From NCBI GenBank assembly GCA_964631835.1, contig CAZWAD010000021.1, positions 1-64,000 of the forward strand: a stretch of 64,000 nt of DNA, read 5' to 3'. The stretch is from Bog-950 sp964631835. GTDB taxonomy: Bacteria > Bacteroidota > Bacteroidia > Chitinophagales > LD1. The translations under genes were made by a program, and so were the position numbers. The notes below the pieces were generated by a model. It did not search any database. It saw nothing but the letters and a program-made list of their open reading frames with translations, and was not told the origin of the DNA. Shown piece by piece: positions 45,303 to 55,316 of the stretch. How positions within the stretch are numbered: the first letter of the stretch is position 1; each line of letters starts with the position of its first letter.

Positions 45303-47012
45303 ATGAGAACTATTACATGCTTATTCGTTTTTCTCTTACTTGTTTCTTCCTGCAATCAGAAATCTTCAGACACTGTCAATGCTTTAACCGGTCCTTATTC
45401 GGGTACCGTGTGCGGTGGCGAACAGCCGGTGGATACAGCCTGGTATTCATCAGGCAAAAAAGCGCCATTGTTTAAAGGGTTGGAAGGAATTCATTTTCCC
45501 GTGACTACGAAAAATGAAGAAGCACAAAAGTATTTCGACCAGGGACTGATGCTTTCGTTTGGCTTTAACCATGCCGAAGCAGCCCGCTCGTTTTACGAAG
45601 CCGCACGACTTGACTCCACTTGCGGTATGTGTTGGTGGGGATATGCTTATGTGCTTGGACCTAACTACAACGCGGGCATGGAACCTGACAATTATACGCG
45701 CGCATACAAGGCTTCGCAACGCGCATTGCAAAATTCATCTTCCGCTACATCTTTGGAGAAAGATTTAATAAGCGCTCTTTCTTTTCGCTACTCTAATGAC
45801 ACCGCATTAACACGACCCGTTCTCGACTCCGCCTATAGTGCACGGATGAAAAAGGTGTATGAGAAATATAAAAGTAATGCTACGGTCACCGCACTCTATG
45901 CTGAATCGTTGATGGATTTGCACCCCTGGGATTTGTGGCTGAAGAGCGGAGAAGCAAGGCCCTGGACCGGTGAAATACTCGCAGTACTCGAAACCGGTTT
46001 GAAGCTTGACCCAAAACATCCCGGGCTGAACCATTTTTATATCCATGCCTGCGAAGCATCGCAACATGCGGAAAGAGCTATGGCAAGCGCGGATTTATTG
46101 CGGACACTCGTGCCCGGTTCCGGTCATTTAACTCACATGCCGTCACATATTTACATACGCACCGGTCGCTATCATGAGGGCACACTCGCCAATCTCCGTG
46201 CTGTACAGGTTGACAGCAATTATGTAGAGCAATGCCATGCACAGGGCGCTTACCCGCTGGCTTACTACCCACACAACTATCATTTTATTGCTGCTACCGC
46301 AACTCTCGAAGGCGATAGAGAGAATGCGTTGATGGCAGCAACGAAGGTGAAAGAGTTGGCACACAAACAGTTGATGAAAGACCCTGCCTGGTCAACGCTG
46401 CAACACTATTATACTATTCCGTGGTTTGTGAAAGTGAAATTCCAAATGTGGAATGAAATACTTGCTGAACCGCTGGACAGCACCGGGTTGAAATATCCTT
46501 TAGCAGTTCAGCATTACGCAAGAGGAATGGCCTACGTTGGCAAGGATGATGTTTCGAAAGCGAAAGAAGAACTGCAAAAACTTACTCAGCTTGCTGCTGA
46601 TTCATCTGTTGTTCCTCTAACCATTTGGGGGCTGAATAAGATGACGGATATACTGGAGATAGCAAAAAATGTGTTGAGTGGTGAAATTTCAGGAAAGGAA
46701 AAAAATTATGCGGCTGCGATTGCTGCTCTTAAAAAAGCTGTAACTATTGAAGACCAACTTAATTACGATGAACCACCCGACTGGTTCTTTTCTGTAAGAC
46801 ATCATTTAGGGATAATGCAATGGTACGCAGGGGAAAAGGATGAGGCAATAAAAACTTATGAGGATGATTTAAAAATATTCCCTGAAAACATTTGGTCCTT
46901 ACGCGAACTGTTTACTATGTATAAACAAAACCAAAGAGGGGAAAAAGCCGATGACATGATGAAACGACTAATGATTGTCTCGAAAAGTCAAGATGAAGTG
47001 ATTAAAAGGTAA
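45303..47012 (+). CDS. TPR-containing lipoprotein
   Basis: 569 residues. Signal peptide with lipobox LLLVSSCNQ (C17), so it is anchored in the envelope. The mature protein is alpha-helical with tetratricopeptide-like repeats (KYFDQGLMLSFGFNHAEAAR at ~75, then AARLDSTCGMCWWGYAYVLG). CGMCWWG and HLTHMPSHIYIRTGRYHEG are conserved in a widespread but uncharacterised family found near metalloproteins or redoxins. The C-terminal ~80 residues have another TPR pair. Monocistronic; function unknown, possibly a scaffold. Confidence 0.82.
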   Translation: MRTITCLFVFLLLVSSCNQKSSDTVNALTGPYSGTVCGGEQPVDTAWYSSGKKAPLFKGLEGIHFPVTTKNEEAQKYFDQGLMLSFGFNHAEAARSFYEAARLDSTCGMCWWGYAYVLGPNYNAGMEPDNYTRAYKASQRALQNSSSATSLEKDLISALSFRYSNDTALTRPVLDSAYSARMKKVYEKYKSNATVTALYAESLMDLHPWDLWLKSGEARPWTGEILAVLETGLKLDPKHPGLNHFYIHACEASQHAERAMASADLLRTLVPGSGHLTHMPSHIYIRTGRYHEGTLANLRAVQVDSNYVEQCHAQGAYPLAYYPHNYHFIAATATLEGDRENALMAATKVKELAHKQLMKDPAWSTLQHYYTIPWFVKVKFQMWNEILAEPLDSTGLKYPLAVQHYARGMAYVGKDDVSKAKEELQKLTQLAADSSVVPLTIWGLNKMTDILEIAKNVLSGEISGKEKNYAAAIAALKKAVTIEDQLNYDEPPDWFFSVRHHLGIMQWYAGEKDEAIKTYEDDLKIFPENIWSLRELFTMYKQNQRGEKADDMMKRLMIVSKSQDEVIKR

Positions 47013-47039
47013 ACAGCTAGGAATGCCTAAAACGTTTAC

Positions 47040-48566
47040 TCAAATCTCAAACTTAATACCCTGCGCTAAAGGAAGCTTGGTTCCGTAGTTAATCGTATTG
47101 GTTTGCCTACGCATGTAGTTCTTCCAGGCATCGCTGCCGCTTTCGCGTCCCCCACCGGTTTCTTTTTCGCCACCGAATGCACCGCCAATTTCAGCACCAC
47201 TTGTACCTATGTTCACGTTTGCAATTCCGCAATCGCTTCCACTTGCAGAAAGAAACTGCTCGGCTTCGCGAAGATTGGTGGACATAATAGACGAGGAAAG
47301 GCCCTGCACAACGCCATTCTGCAACTCAATCGCTTCGTTCAGTGTTTTGTATTTCAGCAAATAGAGAATAGGGGCAAAAGTTTCATGTTGAACAATTGCC
47401 ATTTCATTCCGCGCTTCTATAATGCACGGTTTTACGTAGCATCCGCTTTCATATCCTTTTCCTTTCAACACTCCTCCTTTTACTAAAACTTTTGCTCCTT
47501 CTTTTTTTGCCTTTGAAATGGCTTCTTCATACATCTTCACCGCTTGTTTATCAATCAGCGGACCCACATGATTCTTTTCCTCCAGCGGGTTCCCGATTTT
47601 GAGTTGCGAATACGCTTTCACTAATCTTTTCTTCACTTCCTCATATTTCGATTCGTGGATTATCAAACGCCTGGTGGTGGTGCAACGTTGTCCGGCAGTT
47701 CCCACGGCTCCGAAAACAACCGCCACCATGGCCATATCAAGGTCGGCATCTTTTGAAATGATGATTGCATTATTGCCCCCCAGTTCAAGCAAACTTTTAC
47801 CAAGACGCGCTGCGACATTTTGTGCCACGGCTTTACCCATTCTTGTCGAGCCGGTGGCCGAAACCAGCGCAATATTTGAATCCTTTGCCAGCCAATCGCC
47901 TACTTTCCAATCGCCCATGATTAAGCAACTGACTCCTTCAGGTAGATTATTTTTCCGAAAAACTTTTGCAACGATGTTCTGGCATGCAATTCCGCACAGC
48001 GGAGTTTTTTCGGATGGCTTCCAAATACAAACATCACCACACACCCAGGCAAGCATGCTATTCCAACTCCAAACAGCCACCGGAAAATTAAAAGCGGAAA
48101 TAATTCCTACAACTCCAAGCGGATGCCATTGCTCATACATCCGGTGCTGTGCTCGCTCGCTGTGCATGGTAAGTCCATGAAGCTGACGCGAAAGCCCAAC
48201 AGCAAAATCGCAGATGTCAATCATTTCCTGCACTTCGCCCAATCCTTCCTGCAAACTTTTTCCCATTTCGTATGAAACCAGTTTGCCGAGTGGTTGTTTG
48301 TACAGGCGCAGTTCTTCACCAATTTGACGAACAATTTCACCGCGCTTAGGTGCAGGAATATTTCGCCATTGCTTGAATGCTTCTTTTGCGGCTGTAATTA
48401 CTTCGCGGTAATCTTTTTCCGATGTTGCAGCAACTGTTCCAATCAACTTTCCATCCACCGGTGAATAGCTTTCAATCGTCTCACCTTTTGTTTTCAGCCA
48501 TTTTGTTCCGGTTGAAGTTCCTGAGTTGGAGGAATTAATGCCGAGTTGTTTGAGAATATCTTTCAT
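47040..48566 (-). CDS. ALDH7-type aldehyde dehydrogenase
   Basis: NAD-dependent aldehyde dehydrogenase of 508 residues. I use the ATG at 48566; the GTG two codons upstream is less likely. Catalytic cysteine C295 in GQRCTTTRR, general base E261 in LELGGNN, coenzyme-binding FNFPVAVW and KPSEKTPL. The sequence resembles alpha-aminoadipic semialdehyde dehydrogenase (ALDH7A1/AmaB) of lysine breakdown more than other classes. It lies 10 bp after the M1 peptidase gene on the same strand, so they are probably cotranscribed, although a metabolic link is unclear. Confidence 0.9.
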   Translation of the reverse strand: MKDILKQLGINSSNSGTSTGTKWLKTKGETIESYSPVDGKLIGTVAATSEKDYREVITAAKEAFKQWRNIPAPKRGEIVRQIGEELRLYKQPLGKLVSYEMGKSLQEGLGEVQEMIDICDFAVGLSRQLHGLTMHSERAQHRMYEQWHPLGVVGIISAFNFPVAVWSWNSMLAWVCGDVCIWKPSEKTPLCGIACQNIVAKVFRKNNLPEGVSCLIMGDWKVGDWLAKDSNIALVSATGSTRMGKAVAQNVAARLGKSLLELGGNNAIIISKDADLDMAMVAVVFGAVGTAGQRCTTTRRLIIHESKYEEVKKRLVKAYSQLKIGNPLEEKNHVGPLIDKQAVKMYEEAISKAKKEGAKVLVKGGVLKGKGYESGCYVKPCIIEARNEMAIVQHETFAPILYLLKYKTLNEAIELQNGVVQGLSSSIMSTNLREAEQFLSASGSDCGIANVNIGTSGAEIGGAFGGEKETGGGRESGSDAWKNYMRRQTNTINYGTKLPLAQGIKFEI

Positions 48567-48576
48567 AGTCACAAAT

Positions 48577-51500
48577 TTATAGTCCCGACACTTGCCGGAT
48601 AAGGTCAGCCGTTTTTTGCATTTGCCATTTCAAAGTAAAAGTAAAACGCTGATACCATTTAGTAATGCCAAGAATCTTCTGATTGTCAGTAATATTCTTT
48701 GTGGTAATAATGGGTAAATGAATTTCAATCATATCGCGGGCAATGATTGCGCTTAAGCCAAACTCGGCTGCGAACTCCGGCTTTTTCAAATCGTTCAGAA
48801 CAAAAGCTGCATTCACAAACGGATTGATTGGGAAGAAACGATGTGTGGAAGTAGTGAGATTCACCGAACTCAGAAATTTATTGGTAGAACCGAAAGTGGT
48901 AATGGAGCGGAAAGCTCCATCCGTTTTTGCGATTTGTCTGGCAAGGTATTGATTGCGCCCGTTTCGGTCAATGAAATTTTCATCGAACATATAATCCTGC
49001 TGAAGCCAGTAAGCGAAATTGTTGTATGTTACCGTACTCAGATAAAAACGGGGGTTAGGTGAAGAAATATCGGAAGGAGATTTAAAATTCACCAGGAAGC
49101 CACCGGCAAAAACCCGTATTCTGAATCCTTCACCTTTACGTTTATAGCTGATAAGAAAATTCCCTTCAGCAGATAGGTTGGCGAACGAATTTCCCTCGCG
49201 TAGTGTTACCTGCACATTCAGCGGATTTAAAGTTGTTTTTCTTTCGAACCGGTATTTTACTTCGTTTACAAAATAACGCTGTGTTTCTTTTTTGTCGTTG
49301 TCGTAGCGGAGCCAGTCAAGCCACATGATTACGCTGCGCATGTTGAGCGAATGGGTAATCTTGCTGCGTGCGTTTTTCTTTTTGAATTCAATATTTATGT
49401 AAGGTTCCAGCTTGTTGAACATGAGGTTTTCAGGATGTAACAGATACGAAAACCTTTTCCCGTTTACTCCAACCGTAAACCGCTGAATACTTTCAGGATA
49501 GAAGTTATAGTTAAGTTTGATAAAACCGATGAATTGCTTTGAGCCGGTACCGATAGCCGGAATAAACAAATAATTGAATTTACGGGATGGAACAAAAGGA
49601 CTGTAAACAGCCAAACCCACCTGCACTTTATCGTAATTGTTTCCCGCTATATAAGGTGCCCAGAAAACCTGTGTGCGGTTTTGATTTTCAATCGAACCGA
49701 GAAACTGAAAGCGGAGTTTTTCGAAGCGATGGGCAGACTTTTTAAAATTGTAAGTGTTGTTTCTTCGATTGGCTTCTGGGATTTGAAGTTGCGCGTCAAT
49801 CTGAATTTTATCGCCAGCAAGAGCAGTTCCAATTCCAAATTCCTTATCTCCCGTAAATCCATCCATCCAAAGCGTGCCTAAAATAGAATCTCCTTTTATT
49901 GCCGAAATTGAAACAGGGCTTTTCACCTCACCGGCATTTTTTAAAGTAAACCCATGGATGATAAATGGTAGGCTATCCTGTTGTAAAACTGAAGCCCGTT
50001 TCAGTTTATAATCAATTTTCTTCTTCGTCTTAATTAAATCATCGAAAAACCAACTCAGATTTTTAGTGGTTTCAGTTTCAAAAACTTTCCTAATGTCTTC
50101 GGGTTGCGGATGTTTGTATTTCCAGTCCGTAAAATACTTCTGCATCACTGAATCAAACTTCGCTGTACCTAGATACGCTTCCAGATAATCGAAAATTAGC
50201 ATGGTTTTTCCGTAAACCATTATGCCATAATTAATATCAAGAAATTTTTCGGATGAAGTTTCAATTGGCTCATCCAAATTTTCGCGCGCCATAAACTGGT
50301 AACCCAAGTCCATAAGGTATTTGTGTTTGTATTGGCTTACATCAAAGACCTTAGCAATTCCATGCGGCAAACTTCCCAGCATTTTTCTGTCAGGATATTT
50401 CGTTTTGATATACCGCTCTTCGTAATAAGTGTTTATTCCTTCATCCATCCAGGCGTGTTCACGCTCGTTGGTGCCCAGCATTCCGTAAAACCAGTTGTGC
50501 CCCACTTCGTGAGTAATCACGTTATCAAGCGAGAAAGCGCTGCCTACTTCACCAATCACTGTTACGTTCGGATATTCCATTCCTCCACCGGCACTCAACG
50601 CACCATCAACAGCAGTCACCTGTTCGTACGGATATTCCCCAATCCATTTACTGTAATAAAAAACTGCATCACGCAAATACTCAGGTGCCTTACTCCAAAG
50701 GGAAGGTTGGTTGTTGGTGAACAGACTCCAAGTGGTTACTTTTTGTTTGGAGTAGGGTAGTTGCACTTCTCCTTTCAGAACATGAAAGCGTTTATCTGCA
50801 AACCAGGCAAAGTCATGAACGTTTGTTTGTTTGTAATTCAGAGTTTTAGTTTCTGTTGATGAAGGCGGGAATTTCATGTCATCGCTGAACGTGTCAATTT
50901 TCTTCGTGACCTCCGAAAGCGAATCGAGCCATTTTTTTTCTTCTTCGTTTTGCAAATCACCTGTAGCGCCTACAATGTAATTCTTCGGCAAAGCAATGCT
51001 GACATCAAACGAGCCGAACTCGCTGTAAAATTCACCCTGGTCTAAATACGGCATCGGATGCCAGCCGTATTTATCAAACACCGCAGGCTTCGGGTACCAT
51101 TGAGAAACCTGGTAGCTTTGTCCTACATGGCCAATGCGTGAAAATGTATAAGGAAGTTTTACCCGAAACGGAGTTGAAATCTGAATACTTTCTCCGCTGT
51201 TTAGTGGTTTGTTCAGATTCACTTTTGCAATTTCAAGCGAAGCGGAATCATAATCCCATTTGCAAACCTCAGCGTTCACTTTAAAATCAATGTGGTCAAT
51301 AAACCCATGCTGCGATTCTTTGCTGAAGTGAAATTTTGTGTTTCCGTTTTCCAACTGCTGTTTAGCATAAGGCGTTGTATGGTCGCGGAATGCATTTACC
51401 CACAGATGGAAATAAATAAAATTAAGAGTTAGCGGAGAATTGTTCTTATAATCAATTGTTATAAAGCCATCGAGAGAATGCGCTGTATCGTTGAGAGTAA

Positions 51501-51594
51501 CTTCAATTTTATAGTCAACTTGCTGTTGCCAGTATTGCTGGGAATAAGAAACCGCAGAGAGGAGAAAAAAGAAAGCAGAAATAAAGTATTTCAC
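48577..51594 (-). CDS. M1-family metallopeptidase
   Basis: 1005 residues with signal peptide (MKYFISAFFFLLSAVSYSQQ). N-terminal beta-sandwich domain, then a thermolysin-like zinc domain with the exopeptidase motif GGGMEYPN (~335), H362-E-V-G-H366 and the third ligand E385 exactly 18 residues later. It is longer than classic aminopeptidase N: the C-terminal ~400 residues are beta-strand-rich with alternating aromatic residues (RFTVGVNGKRFSYLL), which may form a large beta-barrel-like domain. Predicted periplasmic or outer-membrane peptidase. Same strand as the upstream membrane protein (50-bp gap) and the downstream aldehyde dehydrogenase. Confidence 0.92.
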   Translation of the reverse strand: MKYFISAFFFLLSAVSYSQQYWQQQVDYKIEVTLNDTAHSLDGFITIDYKNNSPLTLNFIYFHLWVNAFRDHTTPYAKQQLENGNTKFHFSKESQHGFIDHIDFKVNAEVCKWDYDSASLEIAKVNLNKPLNSGESIQISTPFRVKLPYTFSRIGHVGQSYQVSQWYPKPAVFDKYGWHPMPYLDQGEFYSEFGSFDVSIALPKNYIVGATGDLQNEEEKKWLDSLSEVTKKIDTFSDDMKFPPSSTETKTLNYKQTNVHDFAWFADKRFHVLKGEVQLPYSKQKVTTWSLFTNNQPSLWSKAPEYLRDAVFYYSKWIGEYPYEQVTAVDGALSAGGGMEYPNVTVIGEVGSAFSLDNVITHEVGHNWFYGMLGTNEREHAWMDEGINTYYEERYIKTKYPDRKMLGSLPHGIAKVFDVSQYKHKYLMDLGYQFMARENLDEPIETSSEKFLDINYGIMVYGKTMLIFDYLEAYLGTAKFDSVMQKYFTDWKYKHPQPEDIRKVFETETTKNLSWFFDDLIKTKKKIDYKLKRASVLQQDSLPFIIHGFTLKNAGEVKSPVSISAIKGDSILGTLWMDGFTGDKEFGIGTALAGDKIQIDAQLQIPEANRRNNTYNFKKSAHRFEKLRFQFLGSIENQNRTQVFWAPYIAGNNYDKVQVGLAVYSPFVPSRKFNYLFIPAIGTGSKQFIGFIKLNYNFYPESIQRFTVGVNGKRFSYLLHPENLMFNKLEPYINIEFKKKNARSKITHSLNMRSVIMWLDWLRYDNDKKETQRYFVNEVKYRFERKTTLNPLNVQVTLREGNSFANLSAEGNFLISYKRKGEGFRIRVFAGGFLVNFKSPSDISSPNPRFYLSTVTYNNFAYWLQQDYMFDENFIDRNGRNQYLARQIAKTDGAFRSITTFGSTNKFLSSVNLTTSTHRFFPINPFVNAAFVLNDLKKPEFAAEFGLSAIIARDMIEIHLPIITTKNITDNQKILGITKWYQRFTFTLKWQMQKTADLIRQVSGL

Positions 51595-51644
51595 GTGTGA
51601 AATGTAAAAGAAAATGGCTGACCATGTGCGTTAACCATTTCTAA

Positions 51645-52202
51645 TTAGCCTTGAGCTGGCTGAGGAACCTCTTCGGCTGTTATCTGCCGGAATGAAAACT
51701 TATAGCCCTCATAGATTGCAATTCCGTAAAACAAAACGTCCATAGGCTGAAAGCTTTCAACAAGGGCGTCAATAGCTGTGCCGAAATCTACTGTAGTAAG
51801 TACCTGAAAGAAACCGAGGTCGGCTTGCTTCGATGCGAAGGCAATAATGGTAAAATAATTCCCCAGCACACAACTAAGGAGGGCTGAGACAGCACCAATA
51901 ATTCCGTAAATCTGGTCAATACCTTTACCCGCGAACCGGTTGGAAAAACCAACGAGTAAGCCGATAGCGATTGCCATGTAGCCAATCTGGTATTCAGTAG
52001 CATACGAAACAGTTGCCCAAAACACTGCTCCGATAAGGCAAGCGATGATTGAGCCAAAAATGGCGAAGGGTAAATTCTGCTCTCCCCGTAGGGCTTGCAG
52101 GTGCTCATAGGCAAGTCGTTGTTGTTCGGCAGGGTCAGCAGTAACCGTTGTAGTTACAACAGGAGTTTCTTCTGTGTTTGGAGCAGGTGTAGTTTCTTCC
52201 AT
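51645..52202 (-). CDS. Hypothetical membrane protein
   Basis: 185 residues. Proline/threonine/glutamate-rich cytoplasmic start (~1-40), then four membrane helices (~46-68, 72-90, 98-122 and a weaker one near 155-170). I do not recognise the family. It is upstream of the M1 peptidase gene on the same strand. No enzyme motif seen. Confidence 0.7.
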   Translation of the reverse strand: MEETTPAPNTEETPVVTTTVTADPAEQQRLAYEHLQALRGEQNLPFAIFGSIIACLIGAVFWATVSYATEYQIGYMAIAIGLLVGFSNRFAGKGIDQIYGIIGAVSALLSCVLGNYFTIIAFASKQADLGFFQVLTTVDFGTAIDALVESFQPMDVLFYGIAIYEGYKFSFRQITAEEVPQPAQG

Positions 52203-52459
52203 AAAGGTGATTTTTTACAATTAAAAATAACCTTTTATCTATAGCGGCAAATTTCTGTTGAATAATTTTTCCAGAGGTTTGTTCTTGTAATTTCCCCAAA
52301 ACCGTCTTAGTTTAGTTTCGGTTTTATACAATTGGAGATAGTATTGTTGAAAAAGAACTTGATATTATTGCAGGGCAAAATTATTTTCGGATTGTATCAC
52401 AATAAAATCGTTCTTTACCAGTTGTGTTCAAATAGTATTCTTTCACATAACTAACCCCT

Positions 52460-53875
52460 ATGGAAGAAAATGAATTTATGGAGCCTTCTTTTGGCGAAAT
52501 CGCGGATTTAATCAGGCATTATGAAGAAGCAGAAAAATCGAAGCGACAAGTTTTTTTAGATGAAGATAATTATGAGCAAATAATAAGTTTTTATCAGGAA
52601 GAGAGGGAATACAAAAAGGCATTAAAAGTTATTGACACGGCTCTCGAGCAATACTCGTTTTCCTCATTTTTCTATACCAAGAAAGCGGAAATACTGGCTA
52701 ACCAGAAGCATTTTGATAAGGCGCTGTCTTTGCTTGAAGACGCTGAAAAGTTAGATCCGCAGGATGTGAATATTTTCTTAATCCGCTCAGATATTTTTTT
52801 GTGGAAAGGAAGACATGGGGAAGCAATGCAGGAAGTAAACCGGGCACTTAGAATAGCAACAGAACCCATTGACAAATGCGAATTATACCTGGAACAAGCG
52901 GATATTTTTGAAGACCAGGAAAAATTTGTAGAAACAATTGATGCACTGAAAGACGCATTACGCTGCAACCCTGAAAGTGAAGAAGCATTAAACAGAATTT
53001 GGCTTTGTTTCGAACTTCTTGAGAAATATAAGGAGAGTGCGGAATTCCATGAGAAACTAGTGGAAGAAAGGCCTTATTCGTACCTTGCTTGGTTTAATCT
53101 CGGTCACGCTTATGTCGCATTGGAGCAGTTTGACAATTCTATTGAAGCATTCGAATATGCAATAGCTATTAACGAGAAATTCGACCCGGCTTATATTTGT
53201 TGCGGTGATGTAAAGTATAATATGGGCGAATATGAAGACGCACTTAACTATTATATCCATGCTATCAAACTTTCAAAGCCCAATAAAGAGTTGTACCTTA
53301 AAACTGCGGAAACGCATGAGCAGCTTGCAGACTTTTCTAAAGCCCGGTCTTATTTACGCAAGGCAATAGCGGTTGATCCTTACTATGATGAGGCTTTTTT
53401 CAAAATCGGTGAAACCTACTGCAGCGAAGAAAAATGGTTGAAAGCTATTACCTTTTTCGAACGTGCTGTTAAAATAAATAAAGAGAATCCCGAGTATCTG
53501 GCTTCTTTAGGCGATGCCTACATGAGCATTGATGAAGGAGATAAGGCGGTGGAAATATTTGAGCGACTTTTTCAAGTTGACCCACAGTTTAAACCAAACT
53601 GGGTTGCTCTTGCTGCCGCCTATTTTAATGTAGGAAATTACCACAAAACGTTTCAAGTGCTTCAGGAGGCGGAGCAAAAGTATGATAATAATGCTGACAT
53701 CTTTTATATTAAATCAGTCTTTTACTTCCAAATAGGCAACCGGCACGAGGCACTGTTGAGTTTAGAGCGAGGCTTAATTACGGATTTTGATTTGCACCCC
53801 ATGATTTTTGAAATAGAAGATTCACTGCTTGATGATCCGGCCGTACTGCAGGTAATTGAGCAATACAGAAACTGA
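52460..53875 (+). CDS. Tetratricopeptide repeat protein
   Basis: 471 residues with no signal peptide. About eleven consecutive 34-residue TPR units from ~55 to the end (e.g. YLAWFNLGHAYVALEQFDNS, PEYLASLGDAYMSIDEGDKA). TPR arrays form a superhelix for protein-protein contacts; the partner is unknown. The N-terminal ~50 residues are acidic and helical. Preceded by 257 bp without a gene. Confidence 0.88.
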   Translation: MEENEFMEPSFGEIADLIRHYEEAEKSKRQVFLDEDNYEQIISFYQEEREYKKALKVIDTALEQYSFSSFFYTKKAEILANQKHFDKALSLLEDAEKLDPQDVNIFLIRSDIFLWKGRHGEAMQEVNRALRIATEPIDKCELYLEQADIFEDQEKFVETIDALKDALRCNPESEEALNRIWLCFELLEKYKESAEFHEKLVEERPYSYLAWFNLGHAYVALEQFDNSIEAFEYAIAINEKFDPAYICCGDVKYNMGEYEDALNYYIHAIKLSKPNKELYLKTAETHEQLADFSKARSYLRKAIAVDPYYDEAFFKIGETYCSEEKWLKAITFFERAVKINKENPEYLASLGDAYMSIDEGDKAVEIFERLFQVDPQFKPNWVALAAAYFNVGNYHKTFQVLQEAEQKYDNNADIFYIKSVFYFQIGNRHEALLSLERGLITDFDLHPMIFEIEDSLLDDPAVLQVIEQYRN

Positions 53876-53896
53876 TTTCTCTCTCACCATTTCTTT

Positions 53897-53904
53897 TACA
53901 TTTG
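53897..53904 (+). promoter_or_regulatory. Putative promoter -7 element for dedA
   Basis: TACATTTG inside TTTTACATTTGCCGCCCT, only 7 bp before the ATG, so the transcript would be nearly leaderless. The surrounding 18-mer matches the one before lpxC-fabZ at all but one base. Confidence 0.6.
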
Positions 53905-53911
53905 CCGCCCT

Positions 53912-54571
53912 ATGGAGCAACTGTTCGATTTAGCTTTTGAGTTTATTAAAAACATTCGCAACCCCGAATATATTTACCAACTTATATCGCAGTATAACAC
54001 TGTTTTTTACGCGGTATTCTTTCTGATAATTTTTGTAGAAACCGGATTGGTGGTTATGCCTTTACTGCCCGGAGACTCGCTTTTGTTTCTCGTAGGTGCC
54101 GCTATTGCTGCTACCGGAGCGCTGAAACTCGAAATAACCATTCCGCTTTTGATTGGAGCAGCCTTGCTTGGTGATAACGTGAATTATTTTGTAGGAAAGT
54201 TTTTCGGAGAGCAAATTAAAAAGCGGGAAAGAATTTTGTTTTTTAAGCGCAAATATTTGGATGAAACACACCGTTTCTATGAAAAACATGGAGGCAAAAC
54301 CGTTATTCTGGCACGTTTTATTCCTATTGTACGGACAATAACACCATTTGTTGCCGGTGCAGGAACGATGAATTATTCGCGTTACATTGTTTTTTGTATT
54401 ACTGGAGCTATTCTTTGGGTAGGCGGAATTACTACCATGGGTTATTTGTTCGGTGGAATTGAGATTGTCAAGAATAATTTTGAGAAAGTTATTCTTGGAA
54501 TTATTTTTGTTTCGGTATTGCCTATCGTATGGGGCATTGTGAAAGAAAAGTTTCTCACAAAACAAGCATGA
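53912..54571 (+). CDS. DedA-family membrane protein
   Basis: 219 residues, normal family length, with about five membrane segments. Conserved motifs FVETGLVVMPLLPGDSLLFLVG (~32-53) and the signature KHGGKTVILARFIPIVRTITPFVAGAG (~130-156). DedA proteins are members of the VTT superfamily, thought to act as lipid transporters or scramblases, for example recycling undecaprenyl phosphate, and affect envelope integrity. It shares the ATGA junction with aroE, so the two are co-translated. Confidence 0.92.
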   Translation: MEQLFDLAFEFIKNIRNPEYIYQLISQYNTVFYAVFFLIIFVETGLVVMPLLPGDSLLFLVGAAIAATGALKLEITIPLLIGAALLGDNVNYFVGKFFGEQIKKRERILFFKRKYLDETHRFYEKHGGKTVILARFIPIVRTITPFVAGAGTMNYSRYIVFCITGAILWVGGITTMGYLFGGIEIVKNNFEKVILGIIFVSVLPIVWGIVKEKFLTKQA

Positions 54572-55308
54572 GAAAATTCGGGCTTATAGGCTACCCGCTT
54601 ACACACTCGTTTTCTAGAAAGTATTTTGAGGAGAAATTCAAACGTGAAAATATTTCAGACTGCAGCTACGATTTATTTCCGCTCAAAAACATTGATGAGT
54701 TTCCCGGATTTTTAGAATCAAATCCTGATTTACATGGATTGAATGTTACAATTCCATATAAGGAATCTGTTACGAAGTTTTTGGATACAGTTAATGATGA
54801 AGCAGAGGAGATAGGGGCGGTGAATTGTATTCGATGGGATAATGGGGAGTTGAAAGGATATAACACAGATTGTTATGGGTTCGAAAAATGTCTTATAGAA
54901 TTTGTCGGTCATAATTTTAACGAGAATGCAGAAGGGATTTTTGTTTTAGGGACTGGTGGTTCTTCGAAAGCTGTTCAGTTTGTTTTGGAGAAATTGAAGC
55001 TGAGTTATTATTTAGTTTCGAGAGAAAGAAAACAGAATTCGGTTCTATATAATGAAGTTGAATCTTTGATGAAGTGGAAAAACCTGTTTATCAATACAAC
55101 GCCTGTGGGAATGTTTCCGAATATAGAAGAGGCTCCTCAAATTCCTTATCACCGGCTAAGTTATCGGGATTTTCTATTCGATCTTATTTACAATCCCTCC
55201 GAAACTTTGTTCCTGAAAAGGGGGAAAGAAAAAGGAGCTAAAACAAAAAACGGCATTAAAATGCTTGAGTTACAGGCTGAAAAGAGTTGGGAGATTTGGA
55301 ATTTGTGA
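54568..55308 (+). CDS. aroE: Shikimate dehydrogenase
   Basis: Reduces 3-dehydroshikimate to shikimate with NADPH, in the aromatic amino acid pathway. 246 residues from the ATG at 54568, which overlaps the dedA stop. Shikimate-binding SFSRKYF near the start; catalytic lysine in NVTIPYKESV (~66); aspartate in GYNTDCYGF (~101). Cofactor loop LGTGGSSKAV (~126-135) and SRERK as the NADP-type basic clamp. It is somewhat shorter than the E. coli enzyme, as usual in Bacteroidota. Confidence 0.95.
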   Translation: MRKFGLIGYPLTHSFSRKYFEEKFKRENISDCSYDLFPLKNIDEFPGFLESNPDLHGLNVTIPYKESVTKFLDTVNDEAEEIGAVNCIRWDNGELKGYNTDCYGFEKCLIEFVGHNFNENAEGIFVLGTGGSSKAVQFVLEKLKLSYYLVSRERKQNSVLYNEVESLMKWKNLFINTTPVGMFPNIEEAPQIPYHRLSYRDFLFDLIYNPSETLFLKRGKEKGAKTKNGIKMLELQAEKSWEIWNL

Positions 55309-55316
55309 GGCGAATC

